A DNA stretch of 46,738 bases, taken from Candidatus Polarisedimenticolia bacterium (lineage in GTDB: Bacteria; Acidobacteriota; Polarisedimenticolia; Gp22-AA2). This document shows positions 23,525-32,205 of this stretch, one piece after another (position 1 is the stretch's first letter; each line of letters opens with the position of its first letter). The notes below the pieces were generated by a model. The model did not search any database. It was given only the letters and a program-made list of their open reading frames with translations, and had not been told where the DNA came from. The stretch is from NCBI GenBank assembly GCA_036001465.1, contig DASYUH010000021.1, positions 1 to 46,738 on the forward strand. The letters are read 5' to 3'. A program made the translations under genes and the position numbers.

Positions 23525-23869
23525 ATGCTCCGCCGCGCCGAGCCGGAATGCATTAGAATGTCCCCCATGGGTTCAGCGAGGGGGCAACTCCACACCATCA
23601 TCGTCCCGGCGGAGCCGGAAGGCGCCGACGAGGCCGGCCGCGCCAAGCGACGGCTTCTTCTCAAGTGCAACTTCCGCCCCGCGGACGCCGATTTCTTCTG
23701 CTGGAAATACGGCGTCTGGTACAACCTCCTGGACTGCTGCTACCGGCACGCGCGCGAGACCTACCCGGGATGCGCCCCCTGCGGGCAGGGGGCCAGCAAT
23801 CTGAAATCGAACAAGGAGCGCTACCTGGCGCTCCGGTCCCCGGGTGATCGGCGCCGCAACGGCCGCTGA
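23525..23869 (+). CDS. Small cysteine-rich protein of unknown function
   Basis: The product has 114 residues from ATG at 23525; ATGs at 23558 and 23567 are alternatives (about 103 or 100 residues), and none has a strong ribosome binding site. The central part is rich in Cys and aromatic residues (CNFRPADADFFCWKYGVWYN, then LLDCCYRHARETYPGC and APC), giving at least six Cys within about 45 residues, a pattern of a metal- or disulfide-stabilised mini-domain. There is no signal peptide, so a cytoplasmic zinc or cluster site is more likely than disulfides. It ends 14 bases before the proposed CTG start of the amidohydrolase gene and is probably translated together with it. I do not recognise the family. 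The coding call rests on the residue pattern, the promoter and the position. Confidence 0.65.
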   Translation: MLRRAEPECIRMSPMGSARGQLHTIIVPAEPEGADEAGRAKRRLLLKCNFRPADADFFCWKYGVWYNLLDCCYRHARETYPGCAPCGQGASNLKSNKERYLALRSPGDRRRNGR

Positions 23870-23883
23870 AGCGGAGCCCTGCC

Positions 23884-25539
23884 CTGGATCTGATCATCGC
23901 CCACGGACAGGTCATCGATGGGACCGGCAGGCCGGCCTTCGAGGCGGACGTCGCCATCGAGGGGGACCGGATCGTCGCCGTCGCCCCCGGCCTGGCGGAC
24001 GCGGCAGGGGCGGAGCGGATCGAGGCGCGCGGCCGCGTCGTGGCCCCGGGGTTCATCGACCTGCACTCCCACTCCGACCTGTGCCTGACGCTCCCCCTCG
24101 AGAGGCAGGCGCCTCTTCTCGAAGGGCGGGTGCGCCAGGGGATCACGACCGAGCTTCTGGGGAATTGCGGCATCGGCTGCGTGCCGCTTTCCGGCGGGAC
24201 GAAGCCGGACGTCGAGCGGGTTTGCGGCTTCATCACGCCGGACGGAGTGGCGTGGAGCTGGTCCTCGTTCGCCTCGTACCTGGACCACGTCGAGGCCCAG
24301 CGGCCCCTGCTGAACGTCGCCTCCCTGGCGGCGCACGGGCCGCTGCGGCTCCTGGCGATGGGGGCGCGGGCGGGCCGACCGGCGCCCGACGAGATGCGCG
24401 TCCTCGAGCGGCTTGCCGGCAAGGCGGTCGCGGAAGGGGCCTTCGGGGTCTCCTTCGGCCTCATCTACCCTCCCGGGCAGTTCGCCGACACCGACGAGCT
24501 GGTGGGTGTGGCGCGCGCCGCGGGAATGGCCGGCGGGTTCTCCGCTTTCCACCAGCGCGGCAGCAGCCGCGAGACCCTGACGCAGGCGGTCGAGGAGCTG
24601 CTCGAGGTCGGGCGGCGGGCCGGCGTCCCGGTGCACCATTCGCACGTCGAGACGGTCGGCCGAAGGGCCTGGGCGGGGACTCCGGACATCCTGGCGGCCG
24701 AAGAAGCGGGGCGGCGCGAAGGGATCGACATCACGGCGGACCTCATACCCTATACGGCGGTGTGCACGACGATGCTGGCGCTGTATCCTCCCTGGTCCCT
24801 GGACGGGGGCGTTTCGGCGTTTCTCGAGCGGCTTCGGGACAAGGAGCTGCGGCGGCGCATGAAGCGGGAGGTCGCCGAGGCCGCGGCGTCGTGGCCTCCC
24901 TGGGAAGGGGAGGGGCGCTGGACGATGAACATCGCGCGCGAGTGCGGCTGGGACCACATCCGCCTGGCGCACGTCGACGGCGCGGCCAACAAGAAGGACG
25001 AGCATCTGACGATCGCCGAGCTGGGGCGGCGGCGCGGCGCCGACCCGTTCGACGCCCTCTCGGACCTGCTTCTGGAGGAGCGCGGCGTCGCCACGCAGCT
25101 GATCTTCGGGATCTCGGGGGACGAGACGACGGACGAACCGCTGCTTCCGCTGCTGCGCTCGCCGCGGCTGGCGTTCGTGACCGACGCCTGGGAGATCGGC
25201 AAGGGGTTTCCGCACCCGGGGGCCTGCGGCGCCTTCCCCCGGGTCCTGGGGCACTACGTCCGGGAGAGGAGGCTCCTGTCCATGGAGGAGGCGGTGCGCA
25301 AGATGACCTCCCTGCCGGCGGAGCGCCTGGGGCTGCGGGATCGGGGAGTCGTCCGGGAGGGGTGCAAGGCCGATCTCGTCGTCTTCGATCCGGCTGCCGT
25401 CGCCGATCGCTCCACCTTCACCGAGCCGCGGCGGCACGCCGCCGGGATCGATGACGTCCTGATCAACGGCCGGCGCGTGGTGCGAAGCGGCGCCTTCCGG
25501 CCGCAGCCGGCGGGCAGGGTCCTGAGGAGGGGCGCATGA
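23884..25539 (+). CDS. D-aminoacylase/N-acyl-D-amino-acid deacylase-like amidohydrolase
   Basis: The product has 551 residues. No ATG, GTG or TTG lies in frame between the stop at 23845 and 24040, yet the standard N-terminus (LDLIIAHGQVIDGTG) is clearly encoded before 24040. CTG at 23884, with GGAG 7 bases upstream, is therefore the likely start. Metal-site residues of the family are present: HSH (His61, His63) in GFIDLHSHSD, Cys95 in LLGNCGIG (the D-aminoacylase bridging Cys), His223, the HHSH group (251-254) and Asp434. The end (GAFPRVLGHYVRERRLLSME, KADLVVFDP) is typical. It hydrolyses N-acyl groups from D-amino acids or a related amide or peptide; the substrate is not known. It overlaps the next gene by ATGA. 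The absence of a signal peptide suggests a cytosolic enzyme. Confidence 0.9.
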   Translation: MDLIIAHGQVIDGTGRPAFEADVAIEGDRIVAVAPGLADAAGAERIEARGRVVAPGFIDLHSHSDLCLTLPLERQAPLLEGRVRQGITTELLGNCGIGCVPLSGGTKPDVERVCGFITPDGVAWSWSSFASYLDHVEAQRPLLNVASLAAHGPLRLLAMGARAGRPAPDEMRVLERLAGKAVAEGAFGVSFGLIYPPGQFADTDELVGVARAAGMAGGFSAFHQRGSSRETLTQAVEELLEVGRRAGVPVHHSHVETVGRRAWAGTPDILAAEEAGRREGIDITADLIPYTAVCTTMLALYPPWSLDGGVSAFLERLRDKELRRRMKREVAEAAASWPPWEGEGRWTMNIARECGWDHIRLAHVDGAANKKDEHLTIAELGRRRGADPFDALSDLLLEERGVATQLIFGISGDETTDEPLLPLLRSPRLAFVTDAWEIGKGFPHPGACGAFPRVLGHYVRERRLLSMEEAVRKMTSLPAERLGLRDRGVVREGCKADLVVFDPAAVADRSTFTEPRRHAAGIDDVLINGRRVVRSGAFRPQPAGRVLRRGA

Positions 25540-28500
25540 GCGCGACGGCGGGTCGCGGCCTCCTGGCGGCGGCCGTCGTCGGCTCCGTCGCGGCGGCCTT
25601 GATGTGCGCGGGGGCCGCGACTCCGGGCCCTCCGGCCGGAACGGCGACCGCCATCGACGACGTCATCCGCGCCAACAACAGGGGCGCGGCCCTCATGGAG
25701 CAGTTCAAGCACGCGCAGGCGGTGGACGAGTTCAGGAAGGTCACGGCCGGCGCCCCCGGCTGGGCGCCGGGGTTCGTGAACCTGGGCCTCGCGGCCCTCT
25801 ACGCCCGCGACGCGGCCGGGGCGAAGAGCGCCTTCCTGGAGGCGGTGCGCCTCGATCCGGCCCTGCCGCACGCCCACTACGGCCTGGCCCTGCACTACAA
25901 GAATGACGGGAAGACGCAGGAGGCGATCGAGGCGCTCCAGAAGGCCCGGTCGATCGATCCGGAGGACGGCGACATCCTGTACAACCTGGGGCTCCTGCAT
26001 GCCCGGCAGCGCCAGTTCGAGCCGGCGATCGCCTCCCTGACCCGGGCGCGCGAGGTCGACCCGAACAGCATGTCGGTGCGCTATCAGCTGGCGCGGGCCC
26101 TTTTGCAATCCGGCCGGCAGGCCGACGGCAACCGGGAGATGGCGGCCTATCAGAAGCTGGCGGCCAACCCGAAGTTCGCCGTCCCGACCGGCACGCAGTA
26201 CGGCGAGGCGGGCCGCTACGCCCTGGTGATCACCGACTACCGCGCCCTCGGCGGGCCGCCGTCGGCGCCGCCGCCGATCGAGATCCGCTTCAGCGATCAG
26301 AGCGCGGCCTCCGGGATCACCTTCCGGCACGGCGGGCCCGGCGGCGATCCTGACGGCGGCCCGGCGGGCACGCGCGCCGGCGCGGCGCGCTACGGCTCCG
26401 GCGTGGCGATCGGCGACCTGAGCGGCGACGGGCGCCCCGACCTGGTGTTCGCCAATGCCTCGGCGGACGGCAAGGCGCGCCCCGCCCTCTACCTGAACAA
26501 GGGGGGGCTGGCCTTCGAAGCGGCCGCGTCCGCGCTGCCGTTCGAGGGGGCCGGCATGGCGGCCGCCCTCGGTGACTTCGACAACGACGGCGACGCCGAC
26601 CTCTTCCTCACGCGGCTCGGAGGGACGGCGCTCTTCGAGAACGACGGCCACGGACAGTTCAAGGACATCACGGCCAAGGCGCATGCCGCGGTGGCCGGGT
26701 TCCCGGTCGGAGCTTCGTGGGGGGACATCGATCATGACGGCGATCTGGATCTTCTGATCGGAAGACTCCGCCGGCCGGGGACGCAGGAGAACGCCACGCC
26801 GGTCCTCCTGCTCAACAAGGGGAACGGCACGTTCGCGGACGGCACGGTGTCCATGAAGATCTCGGGGCCGGCCCAGGGGACGGTCGGGGCGGTGTTCGCC
26901 GATTTCGACGCCGACCGCGACATCGACCTGGCCCTGTCGTCGGCGGGGGGACAGGACTCGCTCCTGGACAACAGGCGGGACAAGGGGTTCACGGCGCGCG
27001 GCAAGGACGCGGGCCTGGCGTCCAAGGGGGCCGGGCGCGGAATCGCGGCCGGTGACGTCGACGGCGACGGGCTGGCCGACCTGGTGTTCGCCTCGGGGAC
27101 GGGGGAGCCTCTGCGACTGTACCTCAACGGTCCCACGCGGCTGTTCACCCCTCGGGAGATCCCGAATCCTCCCGGGGCAGGGGCCTTCGGGGTGGTCCTG
27201 TTCGACGCCGACAACGACGGGGACCTCGACCTGTTCGCCGCCGGCTCGGCTCTCGCCCTCCACCTCAACGACGGATCGGGCCGGTTCCGGGACAAGTCCG
27301 AGGCCACCGGCCTCTCCGGGATCGCGGTCAAGGACGGCCGCGGCGCCGCGGCGGCGGACCTGGACGGCGACGGCGACCTCGACCTGGTCGTGACGCAGAA
27401 TGGCGGGGCGCCGATCCTCCTGCGCAACGAAGGGGGAAACCGGAACCGCTGGCTCGAAGTGGTGCCGCGCGGCCTCAACAGCAACAAGGAGGGGATCGGC
27501 TCCAAGATCGAGGTGCTCGCCGGGCCGACCTGGCAGCGCCGCGAGGTGCAGGCCGGCGGAGGCTACCTGTCGCAGTCCCCCCCCGAGGCGCACTTCGGGC
27601 TGGGGGAGAGAGGGGTGGCCGACGTCGTCCGGCTGATCTGGCCGGGGGGCGTCCTGCAATCCGAGCTGGACGTGCCGGCCGGACAGCGGGTCGAGGAGAA
27701 CGAGCTGGACCGCAAGGGATCGTCGTGCCCGCTGCTGTTCGCCTGGAACGGCAGGAGGTACGGCTTCGTGACGGATTTCCTGGGCGTGGGGGGGCTGGGG
27801 CTCTGGATGGCGCCGGGTGTCTACGGCACGCCCCAGCCGGAGGAGTACGTGAAGATCGAGCCGGACGCGCTCCAGCCGACGGACGGCGCCTACCGGCTGC
27901 AGCTGCTGGAGAATCTCGAGGAGATCACCTATCTCGACGAGGTGAAGCTCGTCGCCCTGGATCACCCGGACGAGATCGACGTCTATCCCCTGGGGGCGTT
28001 CGGCGAAAAGGAGCGCCAGCCGCACCGCGTGCTGGCCGTGAAGCGCGACGCGCGCGTCTTCCCGGACCGCGTCCACGACCACAACGACCGGGACGTCACG
28101 GACACGATCCGGAAGATCGACCGCCTCTACCCGGACAACTTCCGGCTGGACCGGCTCGCCGGGTACGCCGAGATGCATCACCTGACCCTGGAGTTCCCCG
28201 AGCCGGTCCGCAAGCTCGAGCGGCCCGTCCTCTTCCTGTACGGCTGGGTGGACTTCGAGTACTCCTCGGCCAACTACGCCGCCCACCAGAAGGGGATGGC
28301 CCTGACGCCGCCCGTCCTCGAGATGATCGACAAGGACGAGAACGTCTTCCGCCCGGTGCTCGATCCGATGGGATTCCCGCCCGGCCTTCCGCGCATGATC
28401 AGCGTCGATCTCCGGGGGCTCGCCCCTCTGGCGTCGCGGCAGCTGCGGCTGAGGACGAACATGCGCATCTACTGGGACCAGATTTTCATCGCGGAGCCTC

Positions 28501-29000
28501 TGTCCGAGGAGGAGCTCAAGGAGAAGGTCAAGGTGGCCGAGATCAGGCCGGCCGGCGCCCACCTGCACCGCAGAGGCTTCCCGCGGGAGCACAGCCCCGA
28601 CGGACGCGAGCCCAAGATCTACGACTACTCCATCCTGGACAACACGCAGCCGTTCCGGGTCATGACCGGGGACTACACCAGGTTCGGGCGCGTGACCGAT
28701 CTCCTGACGCGGACGGACGACCGCTTCGTCATCTTCGGCAAGGGGGAAGAGGTCAGCCTGGAGTTCGCCACGAAGGGGCTCCCCGAGGTGCCGCGCCGCT
28801 TCAAGCGCAGCTTCATGCTGTACACCAGCGGCTACTGCAAGGACATGGACCCGCACACCGCGTTCTCCGAGACGGTCGAGCCGCTGCCGTTCAAGGGGAT
28901 GTCGGCGTACCCGTATCCGGAGGGGGAGCGCTACCCGGACGACCCCGAGCACCAGGAGTACCGAAAGACCTGGAACACCCGCAAACTGCAGGGTCGCTGA
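25536..29000 (+). CDS. Exported TPR / seven-bladed FG-GAP / ASPIC-UnbV protein with unassigned C-terminal half
   Basis: The product has 1154 residues. After a signal sequence (to about residue 28) come TPR units (about 45-190; LGLAALYARDAAGAKSAFLE, YGLALHYKNDGKTQEAIEAL). Exactly seven FG-GAP/VCBS blades follow (about 285-625), each with a calcium-type motif such as GDFDNDGDADLF, consistent with one closed propeller. An ASPIC/UnbV domain (about 632-705; GIGSKIEVLAG, VVRLIWPGG) comes next. Residues about 725-1154 form a large domain I cannot assign (FAWNGRRYGFVTDFLGVGGL, LLENLEEITYLDEVKLVALD). It overlaps the amidohydrolase gene by 4 bases and is followed at once by an ABC exporter. Extracellular binding or assembly is likely; no catalytic motif is seen. 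Confidence 0.88.
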   Translation: MSATAGRGLLAAAVVGSVAAALMCAGAATPGPPAGTATAIDDVIRANNRGAALMEQFKHAQAVDEFRKVTAGAPGWAPGFVNLGLAALYARDAAGAKSAFLEAVRLDPALPHAHYGLALHYKNDGKTQEAIEALQKARSIDPEDGDILYNLGLLHARQRQFEPAIASLTRAREVDPNSMSVRYQLARALLQSGRQADGNREMAAYQKLAANPKFAVPTGTQYGEAGRYALVITDYRALGGPPSAPPPIEIRFSDQSAASGITFRHGGPGGDPDGGPAGTRAGAARYGSGVAIGDLSGDGRPDLVFANASADGKARPALYLNKGGLAFEAAASALPFEGAGMAAALGDFDNDGDADLFLTRLGGTALFENDGHGQFKDITAKAHAAVAGFPVGASWGDIDHDGDLDLLIGRLRRPGTQENATPVLLLNKGNGTFADGTVSMKISGPAQGTVGAVFADFDADRDIDLALSSAGGQDSLLDNRRDKGFTARGKDAGLASKGAGRGIAAGDVDGDGLADLVFASGTGEPLRLYLNGPTRLFTPREIPNPPGAGAFGVVLFDADNDGDLDLFAAGSALALHLNDGSGRFRDKSEATGLSGIAVKDGRGAAAADLDGDGDLDLVVTQNGGAPILLRNEGGNRNRWLEVVPRGLNSNKEGIGSKIEVLAGPTWQRREVQAGGGYLSQSPPEAHFGLGERGVADVVRLIWPGGVLQSELDVPAGQRVEENELDRKGSSCPLLFAWNGRRYGFVTDFLGVGGLGLWMAPGVYGTPQPEEYVKIEPDALQPTDGAYRLQLLENLEEITYLDEVKLVALDHPDEIDVYPLGAFGEKERQPHRVLAVKRDARVFPDRVHDHNDRDVTDTIRKIDRLYPDNFRLDRLAGYAEMHHLTLEFPEPVRKLERPVLFLYGWVDFEYSSANYAAHQKGMALTPPVLEMIDKDENVFRPVLDPMGFPPGLPRMISVDLRGLAPLASRQLRLRTNMRIYWDQIFIAEPLSEEELKEKVKVAEIRPAGAHLHRRGFPREHSPDGREPKIYDYSILDNTQPFRVMTGDYTRFGRVTDLLTRTDDRFVIFGKGEEVSLEFATKGLPEVPRRFKRSFMLYTSGYCKDMDPHTAFSETVEPLPFKGMSAYPYPEGERYPDDPEHQEYRKTWNTRKLQGR

Positions 29001-29001
29001 T

Positions 29002-30003
29002 ATGACAACCGCGATCCGGGCGGAAGGCCTCTCCAAGGTCTACGTCAAGAGGCGCTCGCTGCGCGACCTGGTCCCGCACCCGTTCCGCCGAGCCGAACGG
29101 ATCACGGCTCTCGCGGACCTGAACCTCGACGTCCAGGCCGGCGAGTTCTTCGGGCTTCTGGGCCCGAACGGCGCCGGCAAGACGACCCTGCTCAAGATCC
29201 TGGCCGGCCTGGTCCTGCCGACCTCCGGCCGGGCGCTGGTGCAGGAAGTGGACGTGGCCCGGGACGATCAGAAGGTCAAGCGGGCGATCGGGTTCATGAC
29301 CTCCGACGAGCGCTCGTTCTACTGGCGGCTGACCGGCAGGGAGAACCTGGAGTTCTTCGGCCGGCTGTATGGGCTGGGGGCCGCGGAGGCGCGGCGCGTC
29401 TCGGCCACCCTCCTCGGCGTGGTCGAGATGGAGCCCCAGGCCGACCGCGCCTTCATGGGCTACTCCACCGGCATGAAGCAGCGACTGGCGATCGCGCGCG
29501 CGCTCCTGCACGATCCGCCGGTCCTCTGCCTCGACGAGCCGACCCGCAGTCTCGACCCGATCGCGGCCAAGCACCTGCGGCGCTTCGTCCTCGATCGCCT
29601 CAACCGCGAGCGAGGGAAGACGGTCGTGCTGGCGACCCACAACCTGCAGGAGGCGGAGGAGCTGTGCGGCCGGCTGGTCGTCCTCGACCGCGGCCATATC
29701 CTGAAGGAGGGGAGCGTGGCCGCGATCACCGCGGGGCTGCCCGGCAGGGACGAGTACATCCTGGCCGTCCGCGGGCTTCAGGACCCGCCGGCCGGGGCGC
29801 GCTGGCGGCTTCGGATCGAGCGCCGGGACGGCGATATGGCGCGGCTCCTGGCGGAGGTGGACCGGGACGGGACCGCCTTCTCCGACCTGCTCGCGGCCAT
29901 CCTGGCGGCGCGCGCCACGATCGTCTCATGCGCGCGGCGCGAGCCGAGTCTTCAGGAAGTCTTCGATCGCATGTCCCCGGACGAGGAGAGGGCCGCACGG
30001 TGA
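29002..30003 (+). CDS. ABC-2 type exporter, ATP-binding protein
   Basis: The product has 333 residues. Walker A is GPNGAGKT (54-61), the signature motif is YSTGMKQR, Walker B with catalytic Glu is VLCLDEPT, and the switch His is in ATHNLQEAEEL. The D-loop reads TRSLDP where TSGLDP is usual. The start is one base after the stop of the previous gene, and the stop shares GTGA with the permease gene, so the three are one unit. A C-terminal extension of about 100 residues follows the core domain, as in Wzt/DrrA-like subunits, and may bind the cargo. It energises the permease encoded next. The cargo is unknown; the upstream amidohydrolase and small Cys-rich protein are the available hints. Confidence 0.94.
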   Translation: MTTAIRAEGLSKVYVKRRSLRDLVPHPFRRAERITALADLNLDVQAGEFFGLLGPNGAGKTTLLKILAGLVLPTSGRALVQEVDVARDDQKVKRAIGFMTSDERSFYWRLTGRENLEFFGRLYGLGAAEARRVSATLLGVVEMEPQADRAFMGYSTGMKQRLAIARALLHDPPVLCLDEPTRSLDPIAAKHLRRFVLDRLNRERGKTVVLATHNLQEAEELCGRLVVLDRGHILKEGSVAAITAGLPGRDEYILAVRGLQDPPAGARWRLRIERRDGDMARLLAEVDRDGTAFSDLLAAILAARATIVSCARREPSLQEVFDRMSPDEERAAR

Positions 30004-30806
30004 TCGCGCTGCGCACGCTTCCGGCCTTCATCAAGCGCGACTTCCTGATCGAGGCGTCCTACAGGACGTCGTTCGTCATGCAGGCGTTCGGCATCTTCTT
30101 CTCCATCCTCATCTGGTACTTCGTGTCGCGGGTGGTCAACGCCCCGCCGACGACCCCCGGACTCGAAGGGGTGGACTATTTCTCCTACGTTCTCCTCGGC
30201 CTGGCGCTCCTTCATTACCTGTCGTCGGCGCTGGTGTCGTTCGGCGGCAAGGTGCGGGGGGAGCAGATGACCGGGACGCTGGAGGCGATGCTGGTCACGC
30301 CGACCTCGATCGGCACCATCGTCCTGGGGTCGTCCCTCTGGGACTTCCTCCTGACGTCGATCAAGGTCCTCGCGTACCTCGTCATCGGCCGGCTGTTCTT
30401 CGGCGTCGTCATCCACCTGGACAACCTGCTGCCGGCCCTCCTGGTCATCGCCCTGACCGTCCTGGCATTCTCCGGGATCGGCATCCTGTCGGCCGCCTTC
30501 GTCCTCTATCTGAAGCGCGGCGACCCGATCACCTATCTCGTGGCGAGCGGATCGGCGCTGGTCGGCGGCGTCTTCTATCCCCCCGAGGACATGCCGTGGC
30601 TCGGGGGCTGGTCGCGCTTCCTGCCGATCACCTACGCCCTGCGCGCCCTCCGGAGGTCGCTGCTGCGCGGCAGCCGGTTCTCCGAGATCCTGCCGGACAT
30701 CGAGGCGCTCTTGTTGTTCGTCGCGGTCCTGATGCCTTTCGGCATCGTCGCCTTTCGCTTCGCCGTGCGCAAGGCCCGACAGGAGGGCTCGCTGGTGCAG
30801 TATTGA
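30000..30806 (+). CDS. ABC-2 type exporter, permease
   Basis: The product has 268 residues, starting at GTG (30000) in a GTGA overlap with the ATPase stop. Six hydrophobic segments can be seen (for example FVMQAFGIFFSILIWYF, LVIALTVLAFSGIGILSAAF, LLLFVAVLMPFGIVAFRF). The loop VGGVFYPPEDMPW is typical of the ABC-2 family (LPS, antibiotic or polymer export). With the ATPase it forms a two-plus-two exporter in the inner membrane. Its last codons contain the -35 box of the icd promoter, so the operon probably ends here without a separate terminator. Confidence 0.92.
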   Translation: MIALRTLPAFIKRDFLIEASYRTSFVMQAFGIFFSILIWYFVSRVVNAPPTTPGLEGVDYFSYVLLGLALLHYLSSALVSFGGKVRGEQMTGTLEAMLVTPTSIGTIVLGSSLWDFLLTSIKVLAYLVIGRLFFGVVIHLDNLLPALLVIALTVLAFSGIGILSAAFVLYLKRGDPITYLVASGSALVGGVFYPPEDMPWLGGWSRFLPITYALRALRRSLLRGSRFSEILPDIEALLLFVAVLMPFGIVAFRFAVRKARQEGSLVQY

Positions 30807-30831
30807 AACGCGCCGGGCGCTGTGCTAGATT
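30803..30831 (+). promoter_or_regulatory. Sigma70-type promoter of icd
   Basis: TTGAAA (30803-30808), 17 bases, then TAGATT (30826-30831). The -35 overlaps the stop codon of the ABC permease. The start near 30838 leaves a leader of about 90 bases with a perfect 7-bp hairpin (30884-30901), and it rules out any translation start upstream of that point. Confidence 0.7.
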
Positions 30832-30929
30832 CGACCCTCATTCCTGAAGACAGGACGCCCGGGACGTCACGCGCATGGAACGAGGCCGCGGCCACGCGGC
30901 CGGAAGCGGGTGCGGGGGAGACCGTCAAC

Positions 30930-32177
30930 TTGAAATTCGAAAAGCTGAACGTGCCGCTCGAAGGGAAACGCATCGACGTCGTGGAGGGGAAGCTGCGCGT
31001 CCCGCCGAACCCGATTCTCCCTTTCATCGAGGGGGACGGCATCGGCCCCGACATCTGGGCGGCCGCGCGCCGCGTGTTCGACGCCGGCGTCAAGAAGGCG
31101 TACGGCGGCAAGCGGCAGATCCACTGGTTCGAAATCTACGCCGGCGGCAAGGCCCGCGACAAGTACGGCGAGTGGCTGCCGCAGGACACCATGGAGGCGA
31201 TCCGCTACTACACCGTCGCCATCAAGGGGCCGCTGACGACGCCGATCGGCGGCGGCTACCGCAGCCTCAACGTCTCGCTGCGGCAGGAGCTCGATCTCTA
31301 CGCGTGCATCCGCCCGATTCGGTATTTCGAGGGGGTGCCGTCGCCGGTGAAGCGGCCGCAGGACATCGACCTGACGATCTTCCGGGAGAACACCGAGGAC
31401 GTGTACGCCGGCATCGAGTGGCGCGATGGCACGGAGAAGTGCCGCAAGGTGGTGGAGTTCCTCAACCGGGAGATGGGCTGCTCGATCCCCGCCGACTCGG
31501 CCATCGGCGTGAAGACCATGAGCGCCCGGGCCACGAAGCAGCTGGTGCGCAAGGCGATCCGCTATGCCATCGAGCGCAAGAAGCCGAGCGTCACGCTGAT
31601 GCACAAGGGGAACATCATGAAGTACACCGAGGGAGCCTTCAAGGAGTGGGGCTACCAGGTGGCCAAGGAGGAGTTCCCCGAGTTCACGCTGACCGAGGAG
31701 GAGGCCTCGAGGCTCGCGAAGCCGTCCGCCAGCAAGGTGGTGATCAAGGACCGCATTGCCGACTCGATCTTCCAGCAGATCCTGATCCGCCCGACCGACT
31801 ACTCGGTCATCGCCACGCCGAACCTGAACGGCGACTACCTCTCCGACGCGGCGGTGGCCCAGGTCGGCGGCCTGGGGCTGGGGCCCGGGGCGAACATCGG
31901 CGACATCACGGCGGTCTTCGAGGCGACGCACGGCACCGCTCCGGCCTACGCCGGACAGGACAAGGTCAACCCCGGATCGCTCATCCTGTCGGGCGCCATG
32001 ATGTTCGAGTACATGGGCTGGCGCGAGGTCTCGGACCTGATCGTCGAGGGGATGCGCCTGGCGATCAAGACCCGGCGCGTGACCTACGACCTGGCCCGGA
32101 ACATGGAGGGGGCCACGACCGTCAAGACCTCCGAGTTCGCGAACATCATCATGTCCCAGATCGAAGAAGCCCACTGA
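30930..32177 (+). CDS. icd: Isocitrate dehydrogenase, NADP-type (homodimeric)
   Basis: The product has 415 residues from TTG at 30930, chosen because GGGGGAG lies 9-10 bases upstream, the length matches the E. coli enzyme (416), and the longer frame would begin inside the promoter. It converts isocitrate to 2-oxoglutarate and CO2. The substrate loop [13 protein letters not shown] includes Ser112, matching the E. coli Ser113 that AceK phosphorylates, and the Arg residues that bind isocitrate. The coenzyme region reads [17 protein letters not shown]: Tyr (E. coli 345), Tyr391 and Arg395 equivalents are kept, but Lys344 is Ala. NADP is still more likely than NAD, but affinity may differ. It is followed by mdh after 28 bases. 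Confidence 0.96.
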   Translation: MKFEKLNVPLEGKRIDVVEGKLRVPPNPILPFIEGDGIGPDIWAAARRVFDAGVKKAYGGKRQIHWFEIYAGGKARDKYGEWLPQDTMEAIRYYTVAIKGPLTTPIGGGYRSLNVSLRQELDLYACIRPIRYFEGVPSPVKRPQDIDLTIFRENTEDVYAGIEWRDGTEKCRKVVEFLNREMGCSIPADSAIGVKTMSARATKQLVRKAIRYAIERKKPSVTLMHKGNIMKYTEGAFKEWGYQVAKEEFPEFTLTEEEASRLAKPSASKVVIKDRIADSIFQQILIRPTDYSVIATPNLNGDYLSDAAVAQVGGLGLGPGANIGDITAVFEATHGTAPAYAGQDKVNPGSLILSGAMMFEYMGWREVSDLIVEGMRLAIKTRRVTYDLARNMEGATTVKTSEFANIIMSQIEEAH

Positions 32178-32205
32178 GAGCCAACCGTCAGCCGGGGGAG
32201 CGTTC

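Noticed and set aside
24040-25539. Amidohydrolase starting at GTG 24040
   Set aside because: It would drop the first 52 residues, which encode the well-conserved N-terminal strand set of the family.
30822-30930. icd starting at GTG 30822
   Set aside because: That codon lies within the promoter, before the predicted transcript start, and adds 36 residues unlike the family.
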